Assembly (NCBI GenBank): GCA_009773455.1
Contig: WSXU01000017.1
Coordinates: 22,087 to 86,086, forward strand
Direction of reading: 5' to 3'
Origin: Bacteroidota bacterium
GTDB taxonomy: Bacteria > Bacteroidota > Bacteroidia > Bacteroidales > Lentimicrobiaceae
Length of the DNA stretch: 64,000 bases
Shown here: in pieces, positions 54,984 to 64,000 of the stretch
Layout: every line of letters starts with the position of its first letter
How positions within the stretch are numbered: the first letter of the stretch is position 1
Made by a program: the position numbers and the translations under genes
The notes under the pieces: model-generated
What the model saw: the letters and a program-made list of their open reading frames with translations, nothing else
Database searches by the model: none
What the model was told of the DNA's origin: nothing

Positions 54984-57641
54984 TTACATACCTACTACGA
55001 TCTCATTCTGACTAAAAATGGAAAAGGAAATTCTCAATCCGGCTGACCTGAACCGGTCTTTCTCAAAGCCTACAAAAAAGCCGATGTTATAGAAATCATT
55101 GCCGATACCATAGCCAAACTCAATGCAATGCTTGTATTCAGGGACATAAAGGTAATTTAACAACAGGCTCTCCTCCCATAGCCGGTTCCTGATCAGGGGC
55201 AATCTTTTAAGCAAAAGGTTAGGTGTCCGGAATGCAACATGACCTTCGGCAAAATATGAATCGGTGCTATACCTGTAATAGTCTCCCATCTGAACCACAG
55301 GAAAAAAGTTCCTGATTCCTGTAACGAGCGGTTGTACCTGAAAATGCCTGAAATCGTCGAAGTAAACATTCTTCCTGTTTAGGAAATAGCCCGCATTTAT
55401 GTTATACCGGAAATTCCCCTTTAATCCTGTTCTGAATTTGTGGTCAATACCCAATTGAACCAGGTCGAAGTCCGAATCAAAATCACCGACCGGTATGCCT
55501 TTTCTCCAGGAGATTGACAATTCTGGGGTCTGGTTCATTCCCGGCCTGGGAACCCTGGCTCCATCCCTGATTACATAATATGGAATGGGTTTGTATGTAA
55601 GGGTGATTGAAGCTAACAGATCCCTGTGATTGTTAAACCTGTACCCGGGGTTATCCGGAATGTTCGGTTTGTATTCACGCTGATCGGTATAAAAGAATGA
55701 AAAATCGCTGTTGTTTTCCGACTTCCTGGATTCTGAAGCCATAACAGAAGAGTTCAGCTTCAGCCCGGATACAATTTCAGCACTGTGTTTCAACTCGATA
55801 AAATCCCGGTTGTAGAGTCGCATCAGGTTCTGGCGAAAGAACAGGGAAGCAATGGTATTCTCGAGTAAGGCAGATCCTCCACCGCTGTTGAAATCAACAC
55901 TCCCGGTTCCGGATTGAATTCTTATGGAATTTTTATATCTGCCTTTACTGCTATATCCAAGTCCTGCAGTCCAGAAAAAGGCGCTCCGGCTGAAAGCAAA
56001 CCCCGGCCTGAAAGAGGCATTCAACAACGAATTGCTCTTCAGTTTACGCTCATATCTCAACCCCATTTTGTAAACAAAGCCATCTACCGTATTAAAACTC
56101 AATCCAAAGGGGTTCAACAGGCCCTCAGTATGAAAATACTGGGTGGTATCGGGTTCAACGCGACCTCCGAAAAGGAATGAATTGAAAATTCTTTTATTTG
56201 CCGGTCTGGCTTTTTTTGATGAATCAGCAGCATGGGCAGATTGTCTGAACTGCAGTGAATCAAACGCCTTAACACTGTTAAGTTCATTGGCTGCCAGAGG
56301 AATAGGCCTGATCCTGTTCCAGAAAACAGAATCTGTTTTCCTGGCATTGCTGTCGAAAACAGTTTTGTAATTCTCTACGTACTCATGGTGATTCCGCAAT
56401 GAATCTCTTTTTATCAATTCCGCTTTCCTGTTATTGATCCTGGCTAACCTGTATGCTTCTGAGGTTGAAGGATTTTCATTGGCTATCAGTTCAGCAGCCT
56501 TTTTATCCATCTTTGCTGTTCTGGCCTCCAATCTGGCGGCCTTGCTGCGCGATTCCGGCTTTTCAGTGACCACCGGCCGTCGTGGCTTCAGATCAGGGGG
56601 ATTTACATCAAGGGATAAATACCTGATTGAGGTGTTGTAGACAAAACCTCCGGCATTGCCCATCAGGTCAGCATCAATCTTAAACCGGTTGTTTACCGGA
56701 AGCCAGGCGCCTTCCCTTACTTCACCGTATGACTGCTTCAGTTGTATGGTCATGCCCAGTTGCTCGTTGATGCTTATGTCAAGGCTGTAGACGCACCAGA
56801 GCCCCTCGATGATGTAAAGGTAACCACTCACGAACCGGGGCCCGTCACCTTTGGGAATCACTTTAATCTTGTCAACAACAACATTACCATAGGTGTTCAC
56901 GCCTTCATACCTGAACCTGTAATAATTAAAAGCGCCGGGAGCCAGCGGAGATATGGCATTGCCAAATGCATCGGGCTGATAGATATTCCCTGAAATAAAT
57001 CCGATGGCTCCTGATCCCCGGTTCTCATTACCGCCCGGAAATGTACTGTGAATTGACCTGACCTTCTGCCTGGTTTTATCGGGGGCCGTAAATTCAATTT
57101 CATTAACCGATTCCTCAAGGTAGGTATTACCCTCCTTGATTTTAGATTCTTTCAGGTCTTCACGGGCCATCCATTTGACCATAGCCGATATTTTCCTGAT
57201 ATTCAGACTGCCCCGGATATAGACTTCCGCTTTGTAGGATTTAACCATACGAGCGTATAGCGGTGCTTTCCTGATTACCCTGCGCATAATCCTGTAGGCA
57301 GGATCTTCGCCGTCATCTGAAATCTCAACTTCCTTAAGCGAATAAATCATATCGGGCAGGACTATCACCTGAGGTTCATTCTGCTGATGAATCTCCATTT
57401 TCCGGGTAACCGTCTGATATCCCATACACTGAAAGATGAATGTATAGGAGCCTTCATCAAGCCTTAGTTCAAAATGACCATCTTCGTTGGTTGCTGTCCC
57501 AAAAGAGAGTTCCCTGACAAATACCGTAGAGAAAGGTACCGGCTTGTGTTGGGCATCGGTTATGATCCCCCGCAATACCTGGGCACTTGACGAAAAGGAT
57601 GTCAGGATAATCAACAGAAGAGCCGCATAAAGAAATCTCAT
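54984..57641 (-). CDS. DUF5686 outer-membrane protein with CarboxypepD_reg-like domain
   Basis: 885 residues from ATG 57641; 23 extra upstream residues lack signal features. A signal peptide (about 1-21, ending SSAQ) is followed by a CarboxypepD_reg-like N-terminal domain (about 22-100) with GIITDAQHKPVPFSTVFV, the plug-like helper of many Bacteroidota outer-membrane proteins. The DUF5686 region (about 130-885) includes lysine/arginine-rich helical segments and a beta-rich C-terminal half, probably a membrane barrel. Function unknown. Promoter TATTTTTG on the minus strand at 57659-57666. Confidence 0.85.
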   Translation of the reverse strand: MRFLYAALLLIILTSFSSSAQVLRGIITDAQHKPVPFSTVFVRELSFGTATNEDGHFELRLDEGSYTFIFQCMGYQTVTRKMEIHQQNEPQVIVLPDMIYSLKEVEISDDGEDPAYRIMRRVIRKAPLYARMVKSYKAEVYIRGSLNIRKISAMVKWMAREDLKESKIKEGNTYLEESVNEIEFTAPDKTRQKVRSIHSTFPGGNENRGSGAIGFISGNIYQPDAFGNAISPLAPGAFNYYRFRYEGVNTYGNVVVDKIKVIPKGDGPRFVSGYLYIIEGLWCVYSLDISINEQLGMTIQLKQSYGEVREGAWLPVNNRFKIDADLMGNAGGFVYNTSIRYLSLDVNPPDLKPRRPVVTEKPESRSKAARLEARTAKMDKKAAELIANENPSTSEAYRLARINNRKAELIKRDSLRNHHEYVENYKTVFDSNARKTDSVFWNRIRPIPLAANELNSVKAFDSLQFRQSAHAADSSKKARPANKRIFNSFLFGGRVEPDTTQYFHTEGLLNPFGLSFNTVDGFVYKMGLRYERKLKSNSLLNASFRPGFAFSRSAFFWTAGLGYSSKGRYKNSIRIQSGTGSVDFNSGGGSALLENTIASLFFRQNLMRLYNRDFIELKHSAEIVSGLKLNSSVMASESRKSENNSDFSFFYTDQREYKPNIPDNPGYRFNNHRDLLASITLTYKPIPYYVIRDGARVPRPGMNQTPELSISWRKGIPVGDFDSDFDLVQLGIDHKFRTGLKGNFRYNINAGYFLNRKNVYFDDFRHFQVQPLVTGIRNFFPVVQMGDYYRYSTDSYFAEGHVAFRTPNLLLKRLPLIRNRLWEESLLLNYLYVPEYKHCIEFGYGIGNDFYNIGFFVGFEKDRFRSAGLRISFSIFSQNEIVVGM

Positions 57642-57658
57642 GTTAATGAATTGATCTG

Positions 57659-57666
57659 CAAAAATA
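57659..57666 (-). promoter_or_regulatory. -7 box for the DUF5686 gene
   Basis: The minus strand reads TATTTTTG, exact TANNTTTG, 18 bases upstream of the start. The 57642-58000 gap holds nothing else I can support. Confidence 0.45.
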
Positions 57667-58000
57667 AACCTGAATTGACTTATTCCCCATGAATGCTGAG
57701 TATTTAACAATTTTTAGCTGTTCATAAATATTTACCGGGATTAAATTTATACCTTTGAAGGACAACGGATTCTTTGTATATTTGATAGGGTGTCCCGGAT
57801 GGGGCTGAAGATGAACAGCAAACAGATCTGCCGCCTGATTAAATGCTTAAAAAACAGGTTGCTGTTAATTGTTCCACAAACCCCGGCAGCAGTTCAACTT
57901 CAGATCTCCCCCAGGACAAGAAACACTAAAAATGTCTGTAGAAACAGGCTGTTAGAAGTTTTTCCACTTATAGTTAATTATTTGTAAATGTGATATTTAT

Positions 58001-61000
58001 ATGAGATCAAGATTCCTTTACCCGCTCCTGATCATTCTGCAGATATTTGTACATACCGGAATGTACGCTGCTGTCTCACAGATTTCTATTCCCGGTAACA
58101 CCGCCGATTTTCTGATCACCATCAGCAATGTTACCCAGACAGCCGGAAATGTACTTCAGTTTGACATATATCTTGAGGACACAGATCCGTCACAAACAAT
58201 GGAACTGGCAAGCATACAGTTTGGCATTAATTTCAACACCCAGATCTTAAACGGGGCACCTCAGACTGTCAATATGACCAGTATTGTCCCGGGATCTTCA
58301 CAACTTCCTGTAGGAATGCAACCAATGTCAGTAAATTCAGCCAATACCGGTCAGATAAGGGTAGCAGGCCGGATACCACCGGGACCAGGCAACGGCTTTA
58401 TCGTTCCCACACTATCTCCGGGTGTGAGAATCACAACACTTCGCATCACAAACCAGGTGAATTTCGCAGAAGGAACCACTCCCGATTTTACCTTTTCACC
58501 CAGTACAGCAATTTCGCCTAACTACGCGACCAGGGTAGCCATTTATCTGAATGGATTAAATACTCAATTACCGGTAGTTCCCGGCTCAAACGCCATCGTT
58601 GCCGAAAACCCGGTACTTAATATTGGCAGCGGCCAGTTGCCTCATGCCTATGAAGTGACCGGAGGGGGATTCTACTGCGAAGGGGAACAGAGTTCACCGG
58701 TCACTCTTGCTTTTTCACAATTGGGCGTAGTTTATGAGCTTTTCAGGGATAATGTCACCACAAACCTTACCTTGAGCGGTACTGGTTATCTAATCAGTTT
58801 CGGATCACAGCCTGACGGTACTTACACCATAACAGGTACCAATGAATACGGAACAACTCTGATGACCGGATCAACAACCGTCGCGGAAGCATCAAGACCC
58901 ACTGTTTCGATTACAGCAGACCAGGACTCTCTCTGTCATGGCAGCTATGCTACTTTTACAGCAGATGTTACTTTTTCAGGTGTAGTAACCTATCATTGGT
59001 TCAGAAACAATGCTCCAACCGGCACCAATTCACCGACACTGACGCTTTGGGCGGTTGACGGAGATGATGTATGGCTGAGAGTTACCTCTGCACAGGGATG
59101 TTCAGCTGTTTCAGATACAATCGGACTCAGGGTTTTCATCAATTATGCGGATATCGCATTCGACATTTATGATCCGATACAACTGGTGGCCGGGGAAGAG
59201 ATCACCCTGGCTCCCTATATCTATAATGCAGGACTTAACCCCTCATTTGAATGGTTCGTTAACGATGTGCTGGTTCCCGGCAATGACTGCCAGCTGACCT
59301 ATACCCCGGGGCCGGCTGATGAGGTATATGTCAGGATGATCCCAAGCGGGGAGGTACCATGTCTTCAGGATGCCTATTATTCCAATACTGTCAGAATTTA
59401 TACATGCACTTCCCCACCCCAGGCTTTTGATGTATGGGCCGAGACCAATACCTGCGGTGGAGAGATGTTCTCATTCGGATTGTCTGATACGGAACAGGGA
59501 ATCCATTATTTTATCTTTGCCAGATTTGAAGATGAAATGAACAATACCTGCTGGGATTTTTACGGAACAGGTGAACCTAACGAAGAATACGGTGTCCAGA
59601 GCGGGGACTATTACTATATGGCGGTCAACGCCTGTGACACCACCTGGATGAACGGGCATGCCGACCTCTACCCCTTTGATACCCGGGCTACCGTATCGGT
59701 TTCTGATAACAACATCTGCAATGGCGAAGAAGTGGTGTTTAATGCGAAATCAAACCAGCCTGAATCCGTTGCCTGCACCTATAACTGGGTAATCAACGGA
59801 AACTGGGAATGGAACCCGAAGCCGGGTGATTTCAATTATACACCCTTTAACGGTGATATCATTACCGTCTTAATGGCAACGCCCTGCCAGCACGACGATC
59901 TGCATTTCCCTGACAATAACAGGATTTTGATGATGGTCAACGATTGTCCGGGAGTTTCAACCACATGGAACGGGAACCTTAGTGAAAACTGGCATGAACA
60001 ATCGAACTGGGACAATGGCATTCCCGGCACCAGTGCAACTGCCATTATCCCCGGAGGCAAGCCCAATTACCCCACCCTTACCAATACAGCAAGGTGCAAA
60101 TCCATCATCATTGAAAACGGAGGATCCTTTATCGGAGGAGAGTATCTTGAAGCGCAGTCTGCCCTGGTCAAATGTAATTTTTCAGATGCTGAATATCATT
60201 TCCTGAGTTCGCCGGTGTATCCGAACCCTGTTTTTGGTGAGGTATTCCCGACCGGTCAGAACACCACCTGGGCAAGGAAATATAAAGAGCGTTACGGAGA
60301 ATGGATCAATCTGACGAAGTATGATCAGTTTGAAAAAGCCAAAGGATATTCCATGCAACTGACCCAGCCAAATATGGCACAGTTTATTGGTAAGCTGAAC
60401 GGAGTTAATGCAAATACAACCATCGAAAACTACAACACCAGCGGTCTTGATGACCGGGCCGGATGGAATCTTCTTGGCAACCCATTTCCAAGCGCCATTG
60501 ACTGGGACCTGGTACCACATATAAACATTGAGAATGCCGTTTATGTCTGGGATGGCATCCAGTACATTTCATGGAATGGATCGGTCGGCGCCCTTACAAA
60601 CGGGATTATTCCGCCGATGAACGGATTCTTTGTGAAAATGACGGCGAATTACTGGAACAGCTTTACGATTCCTGCTGTTGCGCGGGTTCACGGCAATACG
60701 CCATTCTACAAGGAACATCCCTCTGATCTGCTAGAATTCAGGGTTACCGGTGATAAATATTCCGATGTCACTTTTTTGCATTTCAGGGGAGATGCTACGC
60801 CTGCTTTTGACCCGGAATCAGATGCCCGCAAACTGGCAGGTATCGAAGAAGCCCCTCAATTGTTCAGTTATGCTGAAGAAAAGGAACTCAGCATCAACGT
60901 AAAACCATTCAATGCAGATGAAACTACGGTTATTGGTTTCAGATGCGGGATTGAAGGTCAATTCAGGATGAATGTTAATATTTCTCCTGGTTTCAGCACC

Positions 61001-61372
61001 GGGACTGATGTTCTGATGGAAGATCAGGTGCTGGGTACCCTGCACAACGTGAGCCAGAACCCGGAATTCAGTTTCAGTTATAAAATGAGCGACCCTGAAC
61101 CGAGGTTCAGACTCATCTTAACCGCAAACAGCAACCATCGGCCCAATGGTCTGATCAGCATCTTCTGTTCCGACAGAAAACTCTATGTTGAAAACAAAAC
61201 AGGATTGCCGCTGCAAATCAACCTTTATGATCCTTCCGGAAAACTGGTTTCAAACGGGAACAATTTCAATGATGATGTTTTCATGCTTCCGTCACACCTC
61301 TCAGCCGGAGTATACATTGTCCAATGCTATAACATTGCTGCGAACTTAAATGGTAAGATCATCCTGAGATAA
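58001..61372 (+). CDS. Large T9SS-secreted multidomain protein
   Basis: 1123 residues. A signal peptide (about 1-24) is followed by a cohesin-like beta-sandwich (about 28-200, with QFDIYLEDTDPSQTMELASIQFGI), Ig-like domains (about 215-470, several paired Cys), a Cys-containing middle part (to about 640), and a beta-rich region with GNPFPSAIDWD and WNLLGNPFPS near 830. The C-terminal type A sorting domain ends NLNGKIILR. Some fourteen cysteines in the central part may form disulphides. Surface display by T9SS is inferred. No catalytic motif seen, so an adhesin or binding protein is the best guess. Confidence 0.83.
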   Translation: MRSRFLYPLLIILQIFVHTGMYAAVSQISIPGNTADFLITISNVTQTAGNVLQFDIYLEDTDPSQTMELASIQFGINFNTQILNGAPQTVNMTSIVPGSSQLPVGMQPMSVNSANTGQIRVAGRIPPGPGNGFIVPTLSPGVRITTLRITNQVNFAEGTTPDFTFSPSTAISPNYATRVAIYLNGLNTQLPVVPGSNAIVAENPVLNIGSGQLPHAYEVTGGGFYCEGEQSSPVTLAFSQLGVVYELFRDNVTTNLTLSGTGYLISFGSQPDGTYTITGTNEYGTTLMTGSTTVAEASRPTVSITADQDSLCHGSYATFTADVTFSGVVTYHWFRNNAPTGTNSPTLTLWAVDGDDVWLRVTSAQGCSAVSDTIGLRVFINYADIAFDIYDPIQLVAGEEITLAPYIYNAGLNPSFEWFVNDVLVPGNDCQLTYTPGPADEVYVRMIPSGEVPCLQDAYYSNTVRIYTCTSPPQAFDVWAETNTCGGEMFSFGLSDTEQGIHYFIFARFEDEMNNTCWDFYGTGEPNEEYGVQSGDYYYMAVNACDTTWMNGHADLYPFDTRATVSVSDNNICNGEEVVFNAKSNQPESVACTYNWVINGNWEWNPKPGDFNYTPFNGDIITVLMATPCQHDDLHFPDNNRILMMVNDCPGVSTTWNGNLSENWHEQSNWDNGIPGTSATAIIPGGKPNYPTLTNTARCKSIIIENGGSFIGGEYLEAQSALVKCNFSDAEYHFLSSPVYPNPVFGEVFPTGQNTTWARKYKERYGEWINLTKYDQFEKAKGYSMQLTQPNMAQFIGKLNGVNANTTIENYNTSGLDDRAGWNLLGNPFPSAIDWDLVPHINIENAVYVWDGIQYISWNGSVGALTNGIIPPMNGFFVKMTANYWNSFTIPAVARVHGNTPFYKEHPSDLLEFRVTGDKYSDVTFLHFRGDATPAFDPESDARKLAGIEEAPQLFSYAEEKELSINVKPFNADETTVIGFRCGIEGQFRMNVNISPGFSTGTDVLMEDQVLGTLHNVSQNPEFSFSYKMSDPEPRFRLILTANSNHRPNGLISIFCSDRKLYVENKTGLPLQINLYDPSGKLVSNGNNFNDDVFMLPSHLSAGVYIVQCYNIAANLNGKIILR

Positions 61373-61603
61373 TTAACTTCCGGCCCTGCCAGCGGCGGTG
61401 TGGCCCGGTTTTCAGGAAGATTATTTTGTTTTTCGGGAGATAAAAGTCTGGATTGTGCCACAGAATCAGAATAAAGTAACTGAGAAGGATCATTCACATA
61501 GAACCATTGTTGGTAACTGCTCAGCCCGGGTTAAGGAAAAAAAACTCAGGGTTAAATCATAAAAATTATTTATACATTTACCAGTAATAAGTCCCATCAA
61601 GCA

Positions 61604-62338
61604 ATGTCATCAGTAAAAAAAAGAGATCGGTTCAGCCTTCTGATTCTTGTTTTTTATCTTCTGTTGCCGGTTTTGATGCAGGCTCAGGCCTGGAAATCAA
61701 AACCATTCTCTTTCAGCGTTTTCAACAACGCAACCATGATGCCGCCCGCTTCACTTACTGCTGTTTTCAATCAACCCATCCATCCAGGTATTGCAGTATC
61801 TTATGAATTCGGATGGAGAGAAACAATCAAAAGCCCGGTTTTCAAAAATATCAACACCTTTGCCATGGGAGGCCAGAAGGTCTATACGGGTAAATGGTTT
61901 CAGAATATAAGCCTTGGCTGGTATTATCACCGGTATGTCAATCATGCTGCTTTTCTGACAACCCAGTTCGGATACCGGCGGTACATCGGGAAGTTTACGG
62001 CCGAAGCCTCACTCCATGCCGGTTATATGCATGCCTTTTTACTGTCGGAACGGGCAGTTCAGCAACGCGACGGAAGCTGGAAAAGCGAAAACGGGGCGGG
62101 CAGGCCACAGTTTGTTACCGGGGGTGGCATAGGTCTGGGTTACGATGCCGGTTATCATTATAACATACGGCGTATTTTCATCAACTATGATTTCAGGCTG
62201 CAGATGCCATTTGTCAGGAGCTATGTTCCACTGCTTCCGAATGGAATTCTTTCTCTTGGAATACAATTTACGCTTTTCAGGAAAGTTAACGATCAGAACA
62301 AACCATCACAGGAGAGACTCGAATGCCCAAAATCCTGA
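61604..62338 (+). CDS. Predicted outer-membrane beta-barrel-like protein
   Basis: 244 residues. A signal peptide (about 10-29, ending QAQ). The body has many alternating aromatic strands (for example NISLGWYYHRYVNHAAFLTTQFGYRRYIGKF and YNIRRIFINYDFRLQMPF), typical of an 8- to 10-strand barrel, ending with LSLGIQFTLFRK then a charged tail. Family not recognised. It overlaps the downstream serine hydrolase by 16 bases and is cotranscribed with it. Confidence 0.65.
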   Translation: MSSVKKRDRFSLLILVFYLLLPVLMQAQAWKSKPFSFSVFNNATMMPPASLTAVFNQPIHPGIAVSYEFGWRETIKSPVFKNINTFAMGGQKVYTGKWFQNISLGWYYHRYVNHAAFLTTQFGYRRYIGKFTAEASLHAGYMHAFLLSERAVQQRDGSWKSENGAGRPQFVTGGGIGLGYDAGYHYNIRRIFINYDFRLQMPFVRSYVPLLPNGILSLGIQFTLFRKVNDQNKPSQERLECPKS

Positions 62339-63528
62339 TCAGATTGATTGTTATCACATCGCTGCTGATGACCGGCCAGGCCTGCGAAAATGAAGTTCAG
62401 CGGCCGCAGGTGCTGGTATGTCCGTTTGAGACAGATGGCTTGTATCATGAAAACTCAAAAAGCGTAGAGTACCAGGCCCTGCTCGACAGTTATAGCAGAA
62501 GGGGAATTCCCGGCGCTGTGCTCCTGGTAAAGGACAACAGTGGCTTTTATGTAGGGGCTTCCGGCATGGCCGATATTAAGAATGGGATTCCGATGCAACC
62601 CTGTCACATTTCAAAAATTGCCAGTATAACCAAATTTATGCTTGGTGTTTCAGTTCTCCGGTTGCAGGAAAAGGGCGTGCTTTCGTTGGATGACCCTATC
62701 AGCAAATACATCTCAGGTGACAAACTGAACAAAATTTCCAACGGTAACGAACCGCTGACGATACGCAACCTGATGAACCACACAGCAGGGTTATACGAAG
62801 TGATCAAAGATCAGGATTTCTACCTCCAGGTATTGAATAACCCTTCTAAGCACTGGTCATCCGACGACCTGCTGAAATACGTCTATCATAAGAACGCTGC
62901 TTTCGATTTCCGGCCTGCCGACACCGCCGGATACAGCAACACCAATTATCTGTTGCTCAGCATGGTCATTGAGAGCGCAACCGGAAAGCCCCACAGTGCC
63001 ACCCTGCATGCTGAGGTGATTGAACCACTTGGGCTGGGTGACACCTATTATTTCTGGCATGATGCCCTCCCGGAGATTGGAATTGCACAGGGATATTATG
63101 ATCTGTACAACAATGGCGAACTTGAAAACCTGACCCAATGGAATACAGCCAGCGGCAACGGTTATGGCGGGGTCTATTCTACGGTATGGGATATGTACAA
63201 ATTTATTGATGCCCTGTTTATTCAGAAAACACTGCTCAGCCAGGCATCACTCGATGAAATGCTGGTATTTCATCCGGATATCGAATCCAGGAAGTTACTG
63301 GGTGTTTCCTGTTTCAAGGATTTCATTGATATCGGTGATCCGGCAAAAGACTATGCCTGGGGTCACCGGGGAAGGGACCTGTCGTACAGCGCTGACCTTT
63401 TTTATTTCCCTGAGCACGAAGCAACCATGGCATTGATAGTCAATTACGGTACCGACGGCGACAGCCCGCTGAGACCTGTTTTCAATGAAATGCGCGACAA
63501 AATCGCAAAACTGATCGTCAGGGAATAG
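62323..63528 (+). CDS. Serine hydrolase, class C beta-lactamase family lipoprotein
   Basis: 401 residues. A lipoprotein signal peptide with lipobox TGQAC (Cys about 22). The SxxK catalytic site is Ser101-Ile-Thr-Lys104; the YxN motif is at YSNTNY (about 204); and a HxG-like third element occurs in WGHRGRD (replacing KTG). Fold as in penicillin-binding-protein-like esterases and class C beta-lactamases; true lactamase activity is unproved. Placed in the periplasm or outer membrane. It starts inside the upstream barrel-like gene. Confidence 0.88.
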   Translation: MPKILIRLIVITSLLMTGQACENEVQRPQVLVCPFETDGLYHENSKSVEYQALLDSYSRRGIPGAVLLVKDNSGFYVGASGMADIKNGIPMQPCHISKIASITKFMLGVSVLRLQEKGVLSLDDPISKYISGDKLNKISNGNEPLTIRNLMNHTAGLYEVIKDQDFYLQVLNNPSKHWSSDDLLKYVYHKNAAFDFRPADTAGYSNTNYLLLSMVIESATGKPHSATLHAEVIEPLGLGDTYYFWHDALPEIGIAQGYYDLYNNGELENLTQWNTASGNGYGGVYSTVWDMYKFIDALFIQKTLLSQASLDEMLVFHPDIESRKLLGVSCFKDFIDIGDPAKDYAWGHRGRDLSYSADLFYFPEHEATMALIVNYGTDGDSPLRPVFNEMRDKIAKLIVRE

Positions 63529-63550
63529 CTGCTCCTTTCCGGCCTTTTTC

Positions 63551-63592
63551 AGTTAACAACTAACAACTAACAACTAACAACTAACAGCTAAT
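63551..63592. repeat. AACTAAC heptamer tandem repeat, six units
   Basis: Six 7-base units AGTTAAC, four AACTAAC, AGCTAAT. The reverse complement gives GTTAGTT and GTTAACT, the same units as the array at 25908-25949. Confidence 0.85.
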
Positions 63593-63719
63593 AGTTTTTT
63601 TTTAAAAATTAACCGCGTTATGGCTGCGGGAAAGTTATTTCATTCTCTGCGGTTCCCGGATATTAAATGACTGTCGATTTTCCCTCCGAATGAAGTCAGG
63701 CAGGGTTTTTTCTTTTTAC

Positions 63720-63738
63720 CTGCCTGCGGCAGGCAGGC
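63720..63738. repeat. GC-rich palindrome CCTGCCTG-CGG-CAGGCAGG
   Basis: A perfect 8-bp-arm palindrome; related GCCTGCGGC stretches recur at 63859-63910. REP-like in form; no function assignable. Confidence 0.55.
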
Positions 63739-63739
63739 T

Positions 63740-63844
63740 TTTTACTTTTTCACTCCTTACTCATTTCTCTAATCTGCTTACTGCCAACTGCTTACTTCTC
63801 CCGGGGACGGGGGACGAGGGACGAGGGACGAGGGACGAGAGACG
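63740..63844. repeat. Continuous heptamer-phased tract
   Basis: Fifteen consecutive 7-base blocks in one phase: TTTTACT, TTTTCAC, TCCTTAC, TCATTTC, TCTAATC, TGCTTAC, TGCCAAC, TGCTTAC, TTCTCCC, then GGGGACG twice, AGGGACG three times and AGAGACG (63803-63844). No gene. Confidence 0.75.
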
Positions 63845-63911
63845 AAAATCCCTAACCGCCTGCGGCGGGTAACCTGCCTGCCCTCCTCCGGCGGGTATAC
63901 CGCAGGCAGGG

Positions 63912-64000
63912 CTCCTTACTCCTTACTCCTTACTCCTTACTCCTTACTCCTTACTCCTTACTCCTTACTCCTTACTCCTTACTCCTTACTCCTTACTCCT
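63912..64000. repeat. CTCCTTA heptamer array, running off the window
   Basis: About 12.7 uninterrupted CTCCTTA units to the last base of the window. The unit TCCTTAC occurs at 63754-63760 in the preceding tract, so they share origin. Confidence 0.95.

Noticed and set aside
1..64000. CRISPR arrays, tRNA or rRNA genes, prophage
   Set aside because: No spaced identical repeats of 25-40 bases, no T-loop plus acceptor structure, and no phage gene block was found by reading.

Overview
This window is a stretch of chromosome from a member of the Bacteroidota, probably a Bacteroidales-like environmental lineage. Several proteins end in a type IX secretion (T9SS, Por) type A sorting domain. Many genes are preceded by the Bacteroidota -7 box TANNTTTG rather than by a strong Shine-Dalgarno. 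Typical families of the phylum are present: DUF5686, DUF5063, FeoA-FeoB fusion, FeoB-associated Cys-rich protein and SemiSWEET. I see no rRNA, tRNA, CRISPR array, intact insertion sequence or prophage.

Layout. 0-8.3 kb: the 3' part of an AMP-ligase/ACP/acyltransferase fusion, a large T9SS cargo protein, threonine ammonia-lyase and a TPM-domain gene pair. 8.5-17.7 kb: rmuC, a YhcH-like sugar enzyme, mntH, a large M16 peptidase, a perR-like/dps pair behind a PerR-box-like palindrome, and nfo. 18-25 kb: a secretion-rich part with one T9SS protein, a three-gene reverse-strand cassette (secreted protein, T9SS protein, tiny PID-CTERM-like protein), then a convergent response regulator and PAS histidine kinase. 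26-36.5 kb: acyl-CoA metabolism (CoA transferase, AcuI-like reductase), a STAS/SEC14-like protein, a YfeH-like transporter, trmD, cstA, rplS, an Omp85-like protein, a GreA-like protein and DUF5063. 36.6-44.6 kb: a feo iron-uptake operon with an M50-like membrane peptidase and a Cys-rich membrane protein, a lone Hpt protein, a TPR lipoprotein, recA, bcp, SemiSWEET and nth. 45-63.5 kb: a GH3 glycosidase, VOC and SDR enzymes, more T9SS cargo, an OB-fold lipoprotein, a flavoprotein/VF530 pair, DUF5686, an outer-membrane-like protein and a serine hydrolase. The last 470 bases are heptanucleotide repeats.

The most unusual feature is that four genes between 36.6 and 49.8 kb (feoAB, recA, nth and a T9SS cargo gene) are each broken in frame. 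For the first three, the family alignment I know implies short internal deletions that remove key residues: G4 of FeoB, Walker B of RecA and a segment before the Fe-S domain of Nth. Either this strain has real lesions in repair and iron genes, or the assembled consensus is wrong here; reads must decide. Other notable signals are a 17-bp palindrome shared by two distant promoters, a family of 7-bp phased tandem repeats, two MITE-like inverted-repeat elements, and a cysteine-free PerR homologue.

The genes work mainly as ordinary housekeeping, envelope and oxidative-stress/metal functions (perR-dps, bcp, mntH, feo, nfo, recA, nth), interleaved with secreted cargo for T9SS.
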